Assembly: GCA_949300145.1 (NCBI GenBank)
Contig: CASGDA010000007.1
Span: 40,695-104,694 of the forward strand
DNA length: 64,000 nucleotides
Direction: 5' to 3'
From: an uncultured Treponema sp.
Lineage (GTDB): Bacteria; Spirochaetota; Spirochaetia; Treponematales; Treponemataceae
Shown here piece after piece: positions 25,138-33,525 of this stretch. The notes beneath the pieces were generated by a model, which ran no database searches, was not told where the DNA came from, and saw only the letters and a program-made list of their open reading frames with translations. Numbering within the stretch: position 1 is the first letter of the stretch; every line of letters starts with the position of its first letter. Made by a program: the position numbers and the translations under genes.

Positions 25138-25704
25138 TTAAGATTTTTCCCCGAGCTTGAAAGCTTTCATATTGGCTTCAACAACACGGGGGTCTTTTTT
25201 TGCAAATATATCCGTGACACTTCCGGCGACGGCTTTTTCAGAAACAGGCAGGGAAGAAACAGCCGCACCTATCAAAGCCATATTTACCGCCTTGGCGTTT
25301 CCGGCCTCCCTGGCGATAGCTTCGGCATCCACAATACGATAAGACGGAAGAGAACGTATGGAAGCCAGCACTTCATTTACATCGGGATAATCAGGTATAT
25401 TCACAAAAGGAGTGCTCGCGGTGACGACAATCCCGTCGGGTTTTAAAAACGAAAGATACCTCAAAGCTTCCAGAGGTTCCATCGAAAGAATCATATCCGC
25501 ACAACCGGACGGAATCAAATCGGAATAAATCGGCTCATCGGAAATACGCATATGGGCCTGCACTCCGCCTCCACGCTGGCTCATTCCGTGAACTTCGGAC
25601 TGTCTGACTTCAAGACCGTCAGCCATGGCGGCACGGGCAATAATAGTCGCGAGGGAAAGAACCCCCTGTCCGCCTACCCCCGCAAGGATAATATCATAAG
25701 TCAT
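25138..25704 (-). CDS. iorB: Indolepyruvate ferredoxin oxidoreductase beta subunit
   Basis: Gamma-type subunit (188 aa) of a 2-oxoacid:ferredoxin oxidoreductase. Characteristic parts are ILAGVGGQGVLSLATIIARA at the N-terminus and QSEVHGMSQRGGGVQAHMRI. It normally works with IorA, which carries thiamine diphosphate and Fe-S clusters, to oxidise aryl pyruvates to arylacetyl-CoA. GGGAG lies 6 nt before the ATG. It sits between an M3 peptidase gene (4-nt ATGA overlap) and paaK. No iorA is present at this locus, which is unusual; the partner must be encoded elsewhere or the complex is lost. Confidence 0.88.
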   Translation of the reverse strand: MTYDIILAGVGGQGVLSLATIIARAAMADGLEVRQSEVHGMSQRGGGVQAHMRISDEPIYSDLIPSGCADMILSMEPLEALRYLSFLKPDGIVVTASTPFVNIPDYPDVNEVLASIRSLPSYRIVDAEAIAREAGNAKAVNMALIGAAVSSLPVSEKAVAGSVTDIFAKKDPRVVEANMKAFKLGEKS

Positions 25705-27593
25705 TTCTGGCTCCCTTTTATTTCGGGGTATATTTTATCAGTTTTTGGAGTATTATGGAAGAGCTTTTCAAATTCATCTATCCTGTCCCTGAAAATCTTT
25801 GTACCCTGTTTCCAGAAACCCGGATCCTCAATATTGAATCCGGCATCAGAGGCGATTTCCCCGGCGGTTTTTCTTCCGGTATCAAGCAAAAGATTTTTGT
25901 ATACACCGGCGAAAGATTCCCCTTCTTTTTTGAAACGGGAAAAAAGCGCAAAAGAAAAAAGCTGTCCGAAAGCGTAGGGGAAATTATAAAAGGCTAAATC
26001 CGCCGAATAATAATGGCACTTGACCAACCACATATAAGGATGGAGGGCCGCATCATCCAGCGCACCGCCGTAAGCTTTGCGCTGACAGTCCTCCATTATC
26101 CGGCAGAAGTCACCGGCTGTCAAAGAACCTTTTCCGCAGGCGTCGAAAACAGCGCGCTCAAAATAAAAGCGGGAAAGAATGTCACAGATAATCTGGCATC
26201 CGTCCTGGAGATTCATCTCTATCAAGGCGAGCCTCTCTCCGTCAGAAACGGAATCAAGACGGGCGTTAAAAACCAGTGTTTCCGCAAAAATAGAAGCGGT
26301 CTCCGCCAGAGTCATTGGAAGCTCCTGCTCCCTGGCGGGAAGGTTTTTCATGATTTCAAAATGATAGGCATGACCAAGTTCATGGGCGACGGTCACAACA
26401 CTGTTAAAGGTTCCGTCAAAGTTGCACATAATCCGGGATTCCCTGACACAGGGGAAGGCGGTCATGTAAGCCCCTCCGATTTTCCCGTGCCGGATTTTTC
26501 CGTCAATCCAACCGGAATCAAATGCTTTTTCCGCGAACTCAGCCATATCCCTGGAAAAAGAGCAGAAGCAGCCGGAAATTTCCCGGCGGGCATCATCCCA
26601 GCTGTAGACTTTCGCCGCCGAATCCCCTCCGGAAAGAGGAGCGAACAAATCGTAAAAAGCGCATTTTTCCAGACCGAGGATTTCAGCTTTTAGATTCAGG
26701 TAACGCGCAAAATCCGGAATAACATCTTCCATTGCTGACAACATGGCGGACAAAGCTTCCGGGGAAATGCGGGCCTGCCATAATGCCTTGGAAAGAGAGG
26801 CGCATTCGCCGGATTCTTTTTCCCAGCCCCTCCGTTTGTTGAGACAGCGGGATATACCTTTTATGGAATTCAGGGCGGCCGCCACGGGAAGCGAAACGGA
26901 ACGGCATGTTTCAAGTTCCAGGTTGAAAGCCTTGCGGCGCACATCCCTGTCAGCGGAATACGCCATGGCTCTCAGTTCCACAAGGGTTTTACGGCTTCCT
27001 GTTCCGCTGTCCCAAAGACAATCAGCGCTTCCCGTAAGCTGATCCTGGAGGCGCCTCCATGCGTCAGCGCCGAAACGGGAGAGATCCGAAGCAAGGTCCT
27101 CTTCCACAGACGTCATTTGTTTTTCACGCCGGAACAAAAGCTCTTCAATGTATCTTTCATATACGGCGAAGTCTTTATTCCGCCGGCAGATATCCGTCAG
27201 AATATTTTCATACTGCTTTATTCTTTCAAGAAGCCTGACAAAAATGCCGTCATAAGGGCTGCGGATTTCTTCCGAGCGGGACAAGGCCGCCAACGCTTCT
27301 GCGGATCCTGTATCAACCGAATAGGAGGCGTAGCAATATGATTCAACAGTTTCAGCGAGCGCAAGATATTCATCGTTCAAAGCGATGAAGTTTTCAAACC
27401 ACTCCATAATCTTTTCAGCGGCGGAATGATCCGGATCAATGGATTCTGACGCGAGGGAAGAAAGCCCACCCAAAAGACATTTAAGCCTGTCACAGGCGGA
27501 AACATATTCGATACTGTCAAAGGAAGGAAAAACCGAAGACAACTGCCATTCGGGAACAGGAACCGGCGTGCCGGTGCTTTTTTCATCTGTCAT
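25701..27593 (-). CDS. M3 family oligoendopeptidase (PepF-like)
   Basis: Cytoplasmic zinc metallopeptidase (630 aa) that degrades short peptides. The zinc site is VAHELGHAYHFE, with the third ligand in ETASIFAETLVF downstream. The long helical N-terminal region and the total length fit the M3B/PepF group. There is no signal peptide. No ribosome-binding site precedes the ATG; a poor -35/-10 pair (TTGAAG, 17 nt, TAAACA) ends 9 nt upstream, so a very short leader is possible. It overlaps iorB by 4 nt and may supply amino acids to the iorB/paaK fermentation genes. Confidence 0.9.
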   Translation of the reverse strand: MTDEKSTGTPVPVPEWQLSSVFPSFDSIEYVSACDRLKCLLGGLSSLASESIDPDHSAAEKIMEWFENFIALNDEYLALAETVESYCYASYSVDTGSAEALAALSRSEEIRSPYDGIFVRLLERIKQYENILTDICRRNKDFAVYERYIEELLFRREKQMTSVEEDLASDLSRFGADAWRRLQDQLTGSADCLWDSGTGSRKTLVELRAMAYSADRDVRRKAFNLELETCRSVSLPVAAALNSIKGISRCLNKRRGWEKESGECASLSKALWQARISPEALSAMLSAMEDVIPDFARYLNLKAEILGLEKCAFYDLFAPLSGGDSAAKVYSWDDARREISGCFCSFSRDMAEFAEKAFDSGWIDGKIRHGKIGGAYMTAFPCVRESRIMCNFDGTFNSVVTVAHELGHAYHFEIMKNLPAREQELPMTLAETASIFAETLVFNARLDSVSDGERLALIEMNLQDGCQIICDILSRFYFERAVFDACGKGSLTAGDFCRIMEDCQRKAYGGALDDAALHPYMWLVKCHYYSADLAFYNFPYAFGQLFSFALFSRFKKEGESFAGVYKNLLLDTGRKTAGEIASDAGFNIEDPGFWKQGTKIFRDRIDEFEKLFHNTPKTDKIYPEIKGSQK

Positions 27594-27663
27594 AACACAT
27601 GATGTTTAACACAAAATAGAAGCTTCTTCAAGACAGAATAAAAAACACCGGACACGCCGTAAT

Positions 27664-28941
27664 TTACTTGAATTTCAGGATAGGAGAAATATCGGCCATC
27701 CTGCAGCCGGGATTCAAATCACAGGCCCTGATTAAAAAATTCAGCTTGTCGATTCTTTCTCCTGAACGGGGGGCGCCGTTTTTAATAAAGCCGACCTGAA
27801 GTCCCACCGCCAAATCCATGACAACATCGCCGACTACACCGCCGGAGCGCCCGGAAGGTGTAGCAAGCAGACCGTTTTCAACGGCATATTCATAGGTATA
27901 CATCGCTTCGGTTATGGTGCCGACCTGATTAGGTTTCATAATAAACCCGTCAATGGAATCAGCTTTATGAGCCCTCTCAAGGCGCTCCATATTTGTCACG
28001 ATAAAATCATCACCAAGGATATTGGTACGCGTAAGGGAGGCGTGGGCTTTTGCGTATCCGTCCCAATCCTCCTCATCCAATAAATCCTCCACAAATACAA
28101 AGTTGTATTTTTCAGACAGACTCTTCATGTAATCTATAAGCTCATCCGAAGAAACCCTCTTCCCGAGCAAAAGATAAGTTTTGCTGTCGGAGTCATACAT
28201 TTCGCTGGAAGCGCAGTCAAGGGCATACCCCATCTTTCCTGTATACCCGCATCTGTCCACAGCCTCTGAAATTATTCCAAGTATTTCATCAGGATCCTCT
28301 GACGGAGCCGCATATCCATAGGACGAAGCGGTTTGGGGTTTCTTCCCTGTATGCTCTTCTATGACTTTTTCCAGACATTTGAAAGTCATAACCCCCATTT
28401 CAACAGCATGGCATATATCATCAGCTCCATAAGGCATAATGATGAATTCATTAAAAGGCTGGGTAAGTGAATCGTAGCGACCGCCATTCACCACATTAAA
28501 ACTGGGAACGGGAACTGTTTTTATTGTACCCGAAGCCAGATAATTGTACAAAGGTTTTCTATTCACCTCCGCGGCGGCACGTAAAGCCGCGATTGAAACA
28601 GAATAAACCGCATTCCCTCCGAGACGGCTTTTATCTTTGGTGCCGTCCAAATCTATCATGATACCGTCAATCTCTGTCTGGTCGGTGATTTCCTTTCCAA
28701 TCAAAGCAGGCGCTATTATATTGTTGACATTATCAACGGCTTTATGAACACTCATGCCGGCGTATTCATCCGGGTTGTTGTCACGCAACACAAAAGATTC
28801 AAACTTCCCTACAGAGGAACCTGTAGGCGCACATCCGCGGCCAAGGCATCCGTTGTCTGTAACAATATCAACCTCAACCATCGGCCGGCATTTGCAGTCT
28901 ATTATCTGTCTGGCATGAACAGATGCAATTTTGGCATTCAT
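27664..28941 (-). CDS. Enolase-family protein with altered active site
   Basis: A 425-aa enolase homologue alignable over its whole length. Metal ligands are kept (ALDCASSEMY, VEDLLDEEDW, GDDFIVTN), as are Lys in FIMKPNQVGT and Lys in ERIDKLNFL. However the usual GGxHADN loop reads GGRYDSL (catalytic His lost), GDEGGFAP reads SYGYAAP (the general acid/base Glu lost), and SHRSGETED reads PSGRSGGVV (another His lost). It is therefore unlikely to be the housekeeping enolase. It lies 12 nt downstream of a type-2 glycerate kinase gene, which makes 2-phosphoglycerate, so it may act on a 2-phospho-hydroxyacid. AGGAG lies 5 nt before the ATG. Confidence 0.88.
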   Translation of the reverse strand: MNAKIASVHARQIIDCKCRPMVEVDIVTDNGCLGRGCAPTGSSVGKFESFVLRDNNPDEYAGMSVHKAVDNVNNIIAPALIGKEITDQTEIDGIMIDLDGTKDKSRLGGNAVYSVSIAALRAAAEVNRKPLYNYLASGTIKTVPVPSFNVVNGGRYDSLTQPFNEFIIMPYGADDICHAVEMGVMTFKCLEKVIEEHTGKKPQTASSYGYAAPSEDPDEILGIISEAVDRCGYTGKMGYALDCASSEMYDSDSKTYLLLGKRVSSDELIDYMKSLSEKYNFVFVEDLLDEEDWDGYAKAHASLTRTNILGDDFIVTNMERLERAHKADSIDGFIMKPNQVGTITEAMYTYEYAVENGLLATPSGRSGGVVGDVVMDLAVGLQVGFIKNGAPRSGERIDKLNFLIRACDLNPGCRMADISPILKFK

Positions 28942-28953
28942 ATTTTCTCCTGT

Positions 28954-30360
28954 TTAATTCGATTCTAAAGCAGGGATATATAATATATTAAAATCACATA
29001 AATTAGTACCGGTGTTTCCGGTAAAAACCGTGTCTCCCATAGCTGACAAAGCTTCATAACAGGCATGTCCGCGCAATGCGCCGTGTATATCAACGTTCCC
29101 GGACTTCGCTGTCCCGTAACTTGTTGAATCCGTAATTCCACCCGCAACCGGAGTTGTCCCGTCCGTTCCCTCTGAATCTATCGAAAGCATACAGGCGCCC
29201 TTTGTCTTGGAGGCGAGCAGGGCGAATGACGCCGTCAACTCCTGGGAAGGTCCTCCATGCCCCTTTATTTCCCTGTTGTCAAGAATCTTTGTCGTAACCT
29301 CCCCGGAACTCAAAATAACACACGGCGGTTTTACAGGATTACCGTAAGCCTGAACCTCCCGTGCAATGGACGCAAAGAACGAACCTGCATCCCTGCTCTC
29401 CCCTTCCAGGAAGGAAGTGAGGATCATGCAGTTAAGTCCCATCTCCTCCGCAATTTCTTTCGCATAAATACATGAATCAGGAAGGGTATTCAAGAGGAAA
29501 TAAGTGTTCTCGGGAAATTCTTTCGGAGTCTCGGCCTCAGATCCCGCATTCATCAGGTAATCCACGACATTTTTCGGAAGCCTGTCCGCAACGTTATAAT
29601 CCTTGATAACCCGGCGGGCGTCGTCAAGAGTCGTTTTGTCAGGACCGATTGGCGTACTGGCGTATTTCGCATAAGGAACCGCAATATCTTTTGTGGCGGG
29701 ATTTCCAACCGCGTCACTTATTCCGAAGCCTATCATTTCGGCGCCCGTCTTTTGAATACGCTTGGCAAGCATTCCCCCGTTCATGGCGGATATATGCCGG
29801 CGGACGGCATTCACCTCATAAATACCTGCACCGGATTTCAGCATGACATCCGTCGTATCTATTTCTTCCTGAAGGGTGATTCCGTCAACGGGACAGCTCA
29901 TCAGAGCGGAGCTTCCTCCCGAAATCACACAGATGAAAAGATCATCCGGACCCGCATTGTCAACAAGCTCAAGAATCTTGAGGCAGGCTTTATAGCCGTC
30001 TTCGTTCGGCAGGGGATGTCCGCCGACATAAACATCGGTATGGCGGAAAACATCAGTGTCTTCGGATATTTTCACAATGACAATACCCTTTGTAAGATAA
30101 TCTCCGAGGATTTCATCAACAGCCATAGCCATATGATTGCAGGCTTTTCCGGCGCCAAGAAGATACACATGTTTTTTCCTGGACAAATCCCAGCTTTTAG
30201 TTCCGATATGAAGAACGGAGCCTTCCATGCGCATTATGCTTTTGATTCTTTCTTTGGAATCAAGACGCTGAAGGGTTTTCTCCGTGATATCAAGAACAAT
30301 CTTTCTTGATTCAATATCTCCGTGAGAAATCAACTCATCATAGTTACGAATTTTTTTCAT
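28954..30360 (-). CDS. Glycerate 2-kinase (type 2, MOFRL family)
   Basis: ATP-dependent kinase forming 2-phosphoglycerate from D-glycerate (468 aa). Motifs include VYLLGAGKACNHMAMAVDE, the nucleotide-binding VISGGSSALMSCPVDGITL, and the C-terminal MOFRL domain with GGPSQELTASFALLAS and SIDSEGTDGTTPVAGG. GGGGG lies 4 nt before the ATG. It heads an operon with the enolase-like gene and is divergent from gdh; its promoter carries the shared operator motif. The family also includes hydroxypyruvate reductase-annotated proteins, but the kinase assignment fits the motifs. Confidence 0.9.
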   Translation of the reverse strand: MKKIRNYDELISHGDIESRKIVLDITEKTLQRLDSKERIKSIMRMEGSVLHIGTKSWDLSRKKHVYLLGAGKACNHMAMAVDEILGDYLTKGIVIVKISEDTDVFRHTDVYVGGHPLPNEDGYKACLKILELVDNAGPDDLFICVISGGSSALMSCPVDGITLQEEIDTTDVMLKSGAGIYEVNAVRRHISAMNGGMLAKRIQKTGAEMIGFGISDAVGNPATKDIAVPYAKYASTPIGPDKTTLDDARRVIKDYNVADRLPKNVVDYLMNAGSEAETPKEFPENTYFLLNTLPDSCIYAKEIAEEMGLNCMILTSFLEGESRDAGSFFASIAREVQAYGNPVKPPCVILSSGEVTTKILDNREIKGHGGPSQELTASFALLASKTKGACMLSIDSEGTDGTTPVAGGITDSTSYGTAKSGNVDIHGALRGHACYEALSAMGDTVFTGNTGTNLCDFNILYIPALESN

Positions 30361-30398
30361 ACATCCCCCAGAAAGGCCATGTAAAGTTTTAATACAAA

Positions 30399-30414
30399 AT
30401 GTATCATCTAGTAC
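30399..30414 (-). promoter_or_regulatory. Operator-like motif, copy C
   Basis: ATGTATCATCTAGTAC matches copies A and B at 12 of 16 positions and lies 3 nt downstream of the -10 of the glycerate kinase promoter. Confidence 0.5.
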
Positions 30415-30416
30415 AG

Positions 30417-30445
30417 AGTGTAAAACACTACGGTCTCCCTGTCAA
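30417..30445 (-). promoter_or_regulatory. Predicted promoter of glycerate kinase/enolase-like operon
   Basis: On the minus strand TTGACA (30445-30440) and TACACT (30422-30417) have 17-nt spacing. Confidence 0.7.
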
Positions 30446-30469
30446 GAAAAAAAAATCAGAAAATTTTTC

Positions 30470-30497
30470 TTGACAAACCGCTGTTTAGGTGTATTTT
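30470..30497 (+). promoter_or_regulatory. Predicted promoter of glutamate dehydrogenase
   Basis: TTGACA (30470-30475) and TATTTT (30492-30497) are spaced by 16 nt, back to back with the glycerate kinase promoter across an A/T-rich spacer. Confidence 0.6.
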
Positions 30498-30509
30498 GAA
30501 TTATACATT

Positions 30510-30525
30510 TTGTTTTATTTAGTAC
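30510..30525 (+). promoter_or_regulatory. Operator-like motif, copy A
   Basis: TTGTTTTATTTAGTAC is identical over 16 nt to the copy at 37203-37218 and lies in the 5' leader region just after the gdh promoter. Confidence 0.6.
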
Positions 30526-30547
30526 ATTACTGAACAAGGAGGCTCCC

Positions 30548-31813
30548 ATGCCAAACCAACAATATGATCCCTATCAAAATGTATGTACAGTTGTGAGGAA
30601 CGCGGCCAAAATGCTGGGTTATCCTGAAAACGATTACGAGGCCATTTTGCATCCTGAACGGGAACTTAAAGTTTCCGTGCCGGTGATGATGGACAACGGA
30701 AACGTCAGGGTTTTTGAAGGGTACAGAATCCAGCATTCCACGTCCAGAGGCCCGGCGAAGGGCGGAATCCGATACCACTGCAAGGTTGATTTGAATGAAG
30801 TGCGCGCCCTTGCCGCCTGGATGACATTCAAATGCGCTGTGGTGAATATCCCTTACGGAGGAGGAAAAGGAGGGGTTGTATGCAACCCTGCGGAAATGTC
30901 TGAAAATGAAATCAGAAGGCTCACACGCCGCTTCATTGCGATGATTGCCCCAATAATCGGCCCCGACACGGACATACCCGCCCCGGATGTCGGAACCAAT
31001 CCCCAGGTGATGGGATGGATTATGGACACATTCAGTATGCTGAAAGGACATTGTATACCCGGAGTTGTAACAGGGAAACCTCTGGAACTGGGAGGCGCTG
31101 TCGGACGAAACGAGGCTACAGGACGGGGCGTCACGCTGTGCGTCCTGTCGATTCTGGAAGAACTTGGACTCAAAGTATCCCAATCCACCGCTGTTATACA
31201 GGGTATGGGAAATGTTGGGAGCACAACCGCAAAACTCTGCAGCAAGGAAGGAATAAAGATAACAGCGGTAAGCGATGTTTCGGGCGGGATATACGCTCCT
31301 GATGGACTGGACATCCCGGCTGTAATTGAATACCTGAGGGCGAAAAAAGGGAACGCCCTTGCAAACTTCAACATGGACGGCGTAAAACATATTACAAATG
31401 GAGAGTTGCTGGAGCTTCCATGCGATGTCCTTGTTCCCGCTGCTTTGGAGAACCAGATAAACTCAAAGAACGCGGAAAAAATAAAGGCGAAAATCATTGT
31501 GGAAGGTGCAAACGGCCCTACAACCGTGGAGGCAGACTCTATTCTGGAAAGGAAAGGCGTCACCGTGGTTCCGGACATCATTGCAAATTCCGGAGGTGTA
31601 ATAGTGTCCTATTTTGAATGGGTGCAAAACATACAATCCGTATCCTGGAGCGAAGATTACATCGACAACCAGCTTAAGGAAATTCTGGGGAGAGCTTTCT
31701 CAGCCGTATGTTCCATATCCAGGGAAAAATCAGTCCCCCTCAGAACCGCGGCTTACCTTATCGCAGTAAAGCGTGTCATAGAAGCGAAAAAACTGCGGGG
31801 TATATGGCCGTAA
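30548..31813 (+). CDS. gdhA: Glutamate dehydrogenase (Glu/Leu/Phe/Val dehydrogenase family)
   Basis: Interconverts glutamate with 2-oxoglutarate and ammonia (421 aa, normal for hexameric enzymes). The substrate-binding part has STSRGPAKGGIRYH and the catalytic Lys region TFKCAVVNIPYGGGKGGV; the nucleotide-binding Rossmann segment is AVIQGMGNVGSTTAKLC. C-terminal VPDIIANSGGVIVSYFEWVQ is typical of catabolic GDHs. AAGGAGG lies about 6 nt before the ATG. It is divergent from the glycerate kinase operon and carries the operator motif also found before the TRAP operon, so it probably handles ammonia or amino groups from the same substrate. Cofactor preference was not determined. Confidence 0.93.
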   Translation: MPNQQYDPYQNVCTVVRNAAKMLGYPENDYEAILHPERELKVSVPVMMDNGNVRVFEGYRIQHSTSRGPAKGGIRYHCKVDLNEVRALAAWMTFKCAVVNIPYGGGKGGVVCNPAEMSENEIRRLTRRFIAMIAPIIGPDTDIPAPDVGTNPQVMGWIMDTFSMLKGHCIPGVVTGKPLELGGAVGRNEATGRGVTLCVLSILEELGLKVSQSTAVIQGMGNVGSTTAKLCSKEGIKITAVSDVSGGIYAPDGLDIPAVIEYLRAKKGNALANFNMDGVKHITNGELLELPCDVLVPAALENQINSKNAEKIKAKIIVEGANGPTTVEADSILERKGVTVVPDIIANSGGVIVSYFEWVQNIQSVSWSEDYIDNQLKEILGRAFSAVCSISREKSVPLRTAAYLIAVKRVIEAKKLRGIWP

Positions 31814-31872
31814 CAAAACTGCATCATATGAGGGAACAGCGGCCGTAACCGGCTGCCGGCGGCAGGATGGAG

Positions 31873-32721
31873 CTAAAGCCCAAGGTAACAGCCTTGGTTA
31901 AGGATTGACTCCACCTTGGTGAGAACCCGCCGGGCCCGGCTGCGGTCGCTGTCTGCTACAGCGGCGGCAAGATAATTTGAAAGGCACAGGGTTGCCGCAA
32001 AGGAATTTTTGTACGTAACACTTGATATGGCGCAGGGAAGGATTATGTCGCCGTAAGATTCTACGGCGGAATAATTCAAGCTGGTTATCAAAACAACCTT
32101 CACGCCTTCTTTTCTGAGCCATGCAATCACCGAAGCGGCGGAACGGGAATACCGAGGAAACAGATAGGCGATGCATACATCCCCTTTCGTGGCATCCGCC
32201 ACTTCCTCAGGATAAATCATACCCGTGGACTGCACCAGCCTGACATTATCTTTTATCTCCCCTATCCTGGACGCCAGATAATGGGCCATGGCGTAAGAAC
32301 TGCGCATTCCGAATATATATGTCTTGTTGGAGGAGGCTATCAAATTGACAGCGGCTTCCAAATCCTGGTCATTCTGCGCGGAAAGGGTTTCCTGTATATT
32401 CTGGATATCAAGGGCGAAGGATTTTGTAAGCAGCTGATTGGCGGGGATAGTCCCTCCGGAATTCTCCAGACGCTCAGGCAGAGCGGTTTTGTTCTGGATA
32501 TTATTCTGAAAATCCTTCTGCATATCTGAATAACCGCTGTAATCCAGCATTCTTGCAAACCGGATAACGGTTGTAGTACTTACGCCTATACGTTCGGAGA
32601 GCTCCTGAAGGGAACAAAATGCGGCCACATCAGGATGATCCATGAGATAGCCTGCCACCATTTTTTGAGAATGGGTAAATTCACTGTAGCGTTCGTTTAA
32701 CTTGGAAGCAAAATCTATCAT
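31873..32721 (-). CDS. MurR/RpiR family transcriptional regulator
   Basis: DNA-binding regulator (282 aa) with an N-terminal HTH_6 domain (about 1-75; AAFCSLQELSERIGVSTTTV is the helix-turn-helix) and a C-terminal SIS domain (about 120-250; TYIFGMRSSYAMAHYLASR, GDVCIAYLFPRYSRSAASV), which in this family binds phosphorylated sugars or related effectors. AAGGAAG lies just before the ATG, and a strong promoter is upstream. It sits in the middle of the glycerate kinase, gdh and TRAP genes that share an operator motif, and is the obvious candidate regulator of that set (inference). Confidence 0.9.
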   Translation of the reverse strand: MIDFASKLNERYSEFTHSQKMVAGYLMDHPDVAAFCSLQELSERIGVSTTTVIRFARMLDYSGYSDMQKDFQNNIQNKTALPERLENSGGTIPANQLLTKSFALDIQNIQETLSAQNDQDLEAAVNLIASSNKTYIFGMRSSYAMAHYLASRIGEIKDNVRLVQSTGMIYPEEVADATKGDVCIAYLFPRYSRSAASVIAWLRKEGVKVVLITSLNYSAVESYGDIILPCAISSVTYKNSFAATLCLSNYLAAAVADSDRSRARRVLTKVESILNQGCYLGL

Positions 32722-32779
32722 GACTTCCTTAAAAAATCCTGTTAACTTAATTTAAAATATTATAATTTCTTTAATTCAA

Positions 32780-32808
32780 ATGATAAAAGCCATTATACTT
32801 TTTGTCAA
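32780..32808 (-). promoter_or_regulatory. Predicted promoter of rpiR-type regulator gene
   Basis: On the minus strand TTGACA (32808-32803) and TATCAT (32785-32780) have 17-nt spacing. The sequence ATGTATCA, also present in operator copy C, lies a short way upstream. Confidence 0.6.
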
Positions 32809-32865
32809 GTTTTAATATGTTAATGTATCAATAATCTGCGTTAATGCCATAAAACACTCAAAAGA

Positions 32866-32895
32866 AAAAACCTCCCCGGTAGTCTTCCGGGGAGG
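32866..32895 (-). terminator. Intrinsic terminator of the TRAP operon
   Basis: On the minus strand CCTCCCCGG/CCGGGGAGG (9 bp, 7-nt loop) is followed by TTTTTT, just after the DctQ gene. It separates the TRAP operon from the regulator gene. Confidence 0.9.
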
Positions 32896-32921
32896 CGAAA
32901 AATCAAAAGGCTCGCTGAAAA

Positions 32922-33506
32922 TTATTCAGTCTTGAGGGAATCCTGCTCAACAGATTTATTAGCCTCCGCTTCAACCCCTGCCTCAATCGCAGCATAAACG
33001 TCATTCACTTTTCCGATGGTCTTTCCTTCCCTGTAATCCTTCAAATCTGAAAGAACATTGCGCAATTCATAAATCGAAATAAAGAAAAACGAAAACGGAA
33101 TAGCCGCATAAAGCAACGGGTAAGGAAGTCCCGTAGCAGGGGTACTCCTTCCAATTCCATCTACGACCTGACGTATACCGATGTAAACAACCATAACGGA
33201 TACGACATACAGAAGAACCTGCGCGACAAGAGTGAAAAGCTGCTCCAGTTCTTTCGGCATCATTTTCTTGAAAATTACAATACTGACATGCCCACGTTCC
33301 AAGGCAATGACGGACGTACTCATCAGGCAGAACCATACCAAAAGAAACTTCATGAATTCCTCAGACCATGTAAGAGAGCTATTCAAGACATACCGGCAGA
33401 ATACATGCGCCCAAGCCGTCACAAGCATTACAATGCCGACAGCAACTATCAGAACCTTCAGGAACAATCTTATTCCCGGAATAATCCTGTCAAGAAATTT
33501 CAGCAT
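32922..33506 (-). CDS. TRAP transporter small permease (DctQ)
   Basis: Four-helix membrane subunit of a DctPQM TRAP transporter (194 aa from the chosen start). The conserved core LNSSLTWSEEFMKFLLVWFCLM matches DctQ proteins. I take the ATG giving MLKFLDRI because AGGAG lies 6 nt upstream; the frame is open 10 codons further and would overlap dctP. The C-terminal tail is long, charged and soluble. It is the last gene of the operon (enzyme, DctM, DctP, DctQ), before a terminator. Confidence 0.88.
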   Translation of the reverse strand: MLKFLDRIIPGIRLFLKVLIVAVGIVMLVTAWAHVFCRYVLNSSLTWSEEFMKFLLVWFCLMSTSVIALERGHVSIVIFKKMMPKELEQLFTLVAQVLLYVVSVMVVYIGIRQVVDGIGRSTPATGLPYPLLYAAIPFSFFFISIYELRNVLSDLKDYREGKTIGKVNDVYAAIEAGVEAEANKSVEQDSLKTE

Positions 33507-33525
33507 AAACTTCTCCTTAAAAATT

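Noticed and set aside
27664..28941. Housekeeping enolase (eno)
   Set aside because: Three catalytic or substrate-binding loops are altered, so I do not assign eno.
30391..30414. Cyclic-AMP receptor or generic catabolite site between glycerate kinase and gdh
   Set aside because: No TGTGA-N6-TCACA symmetry; the sequence is better explained as a copy of the shared TAGTAC motif.
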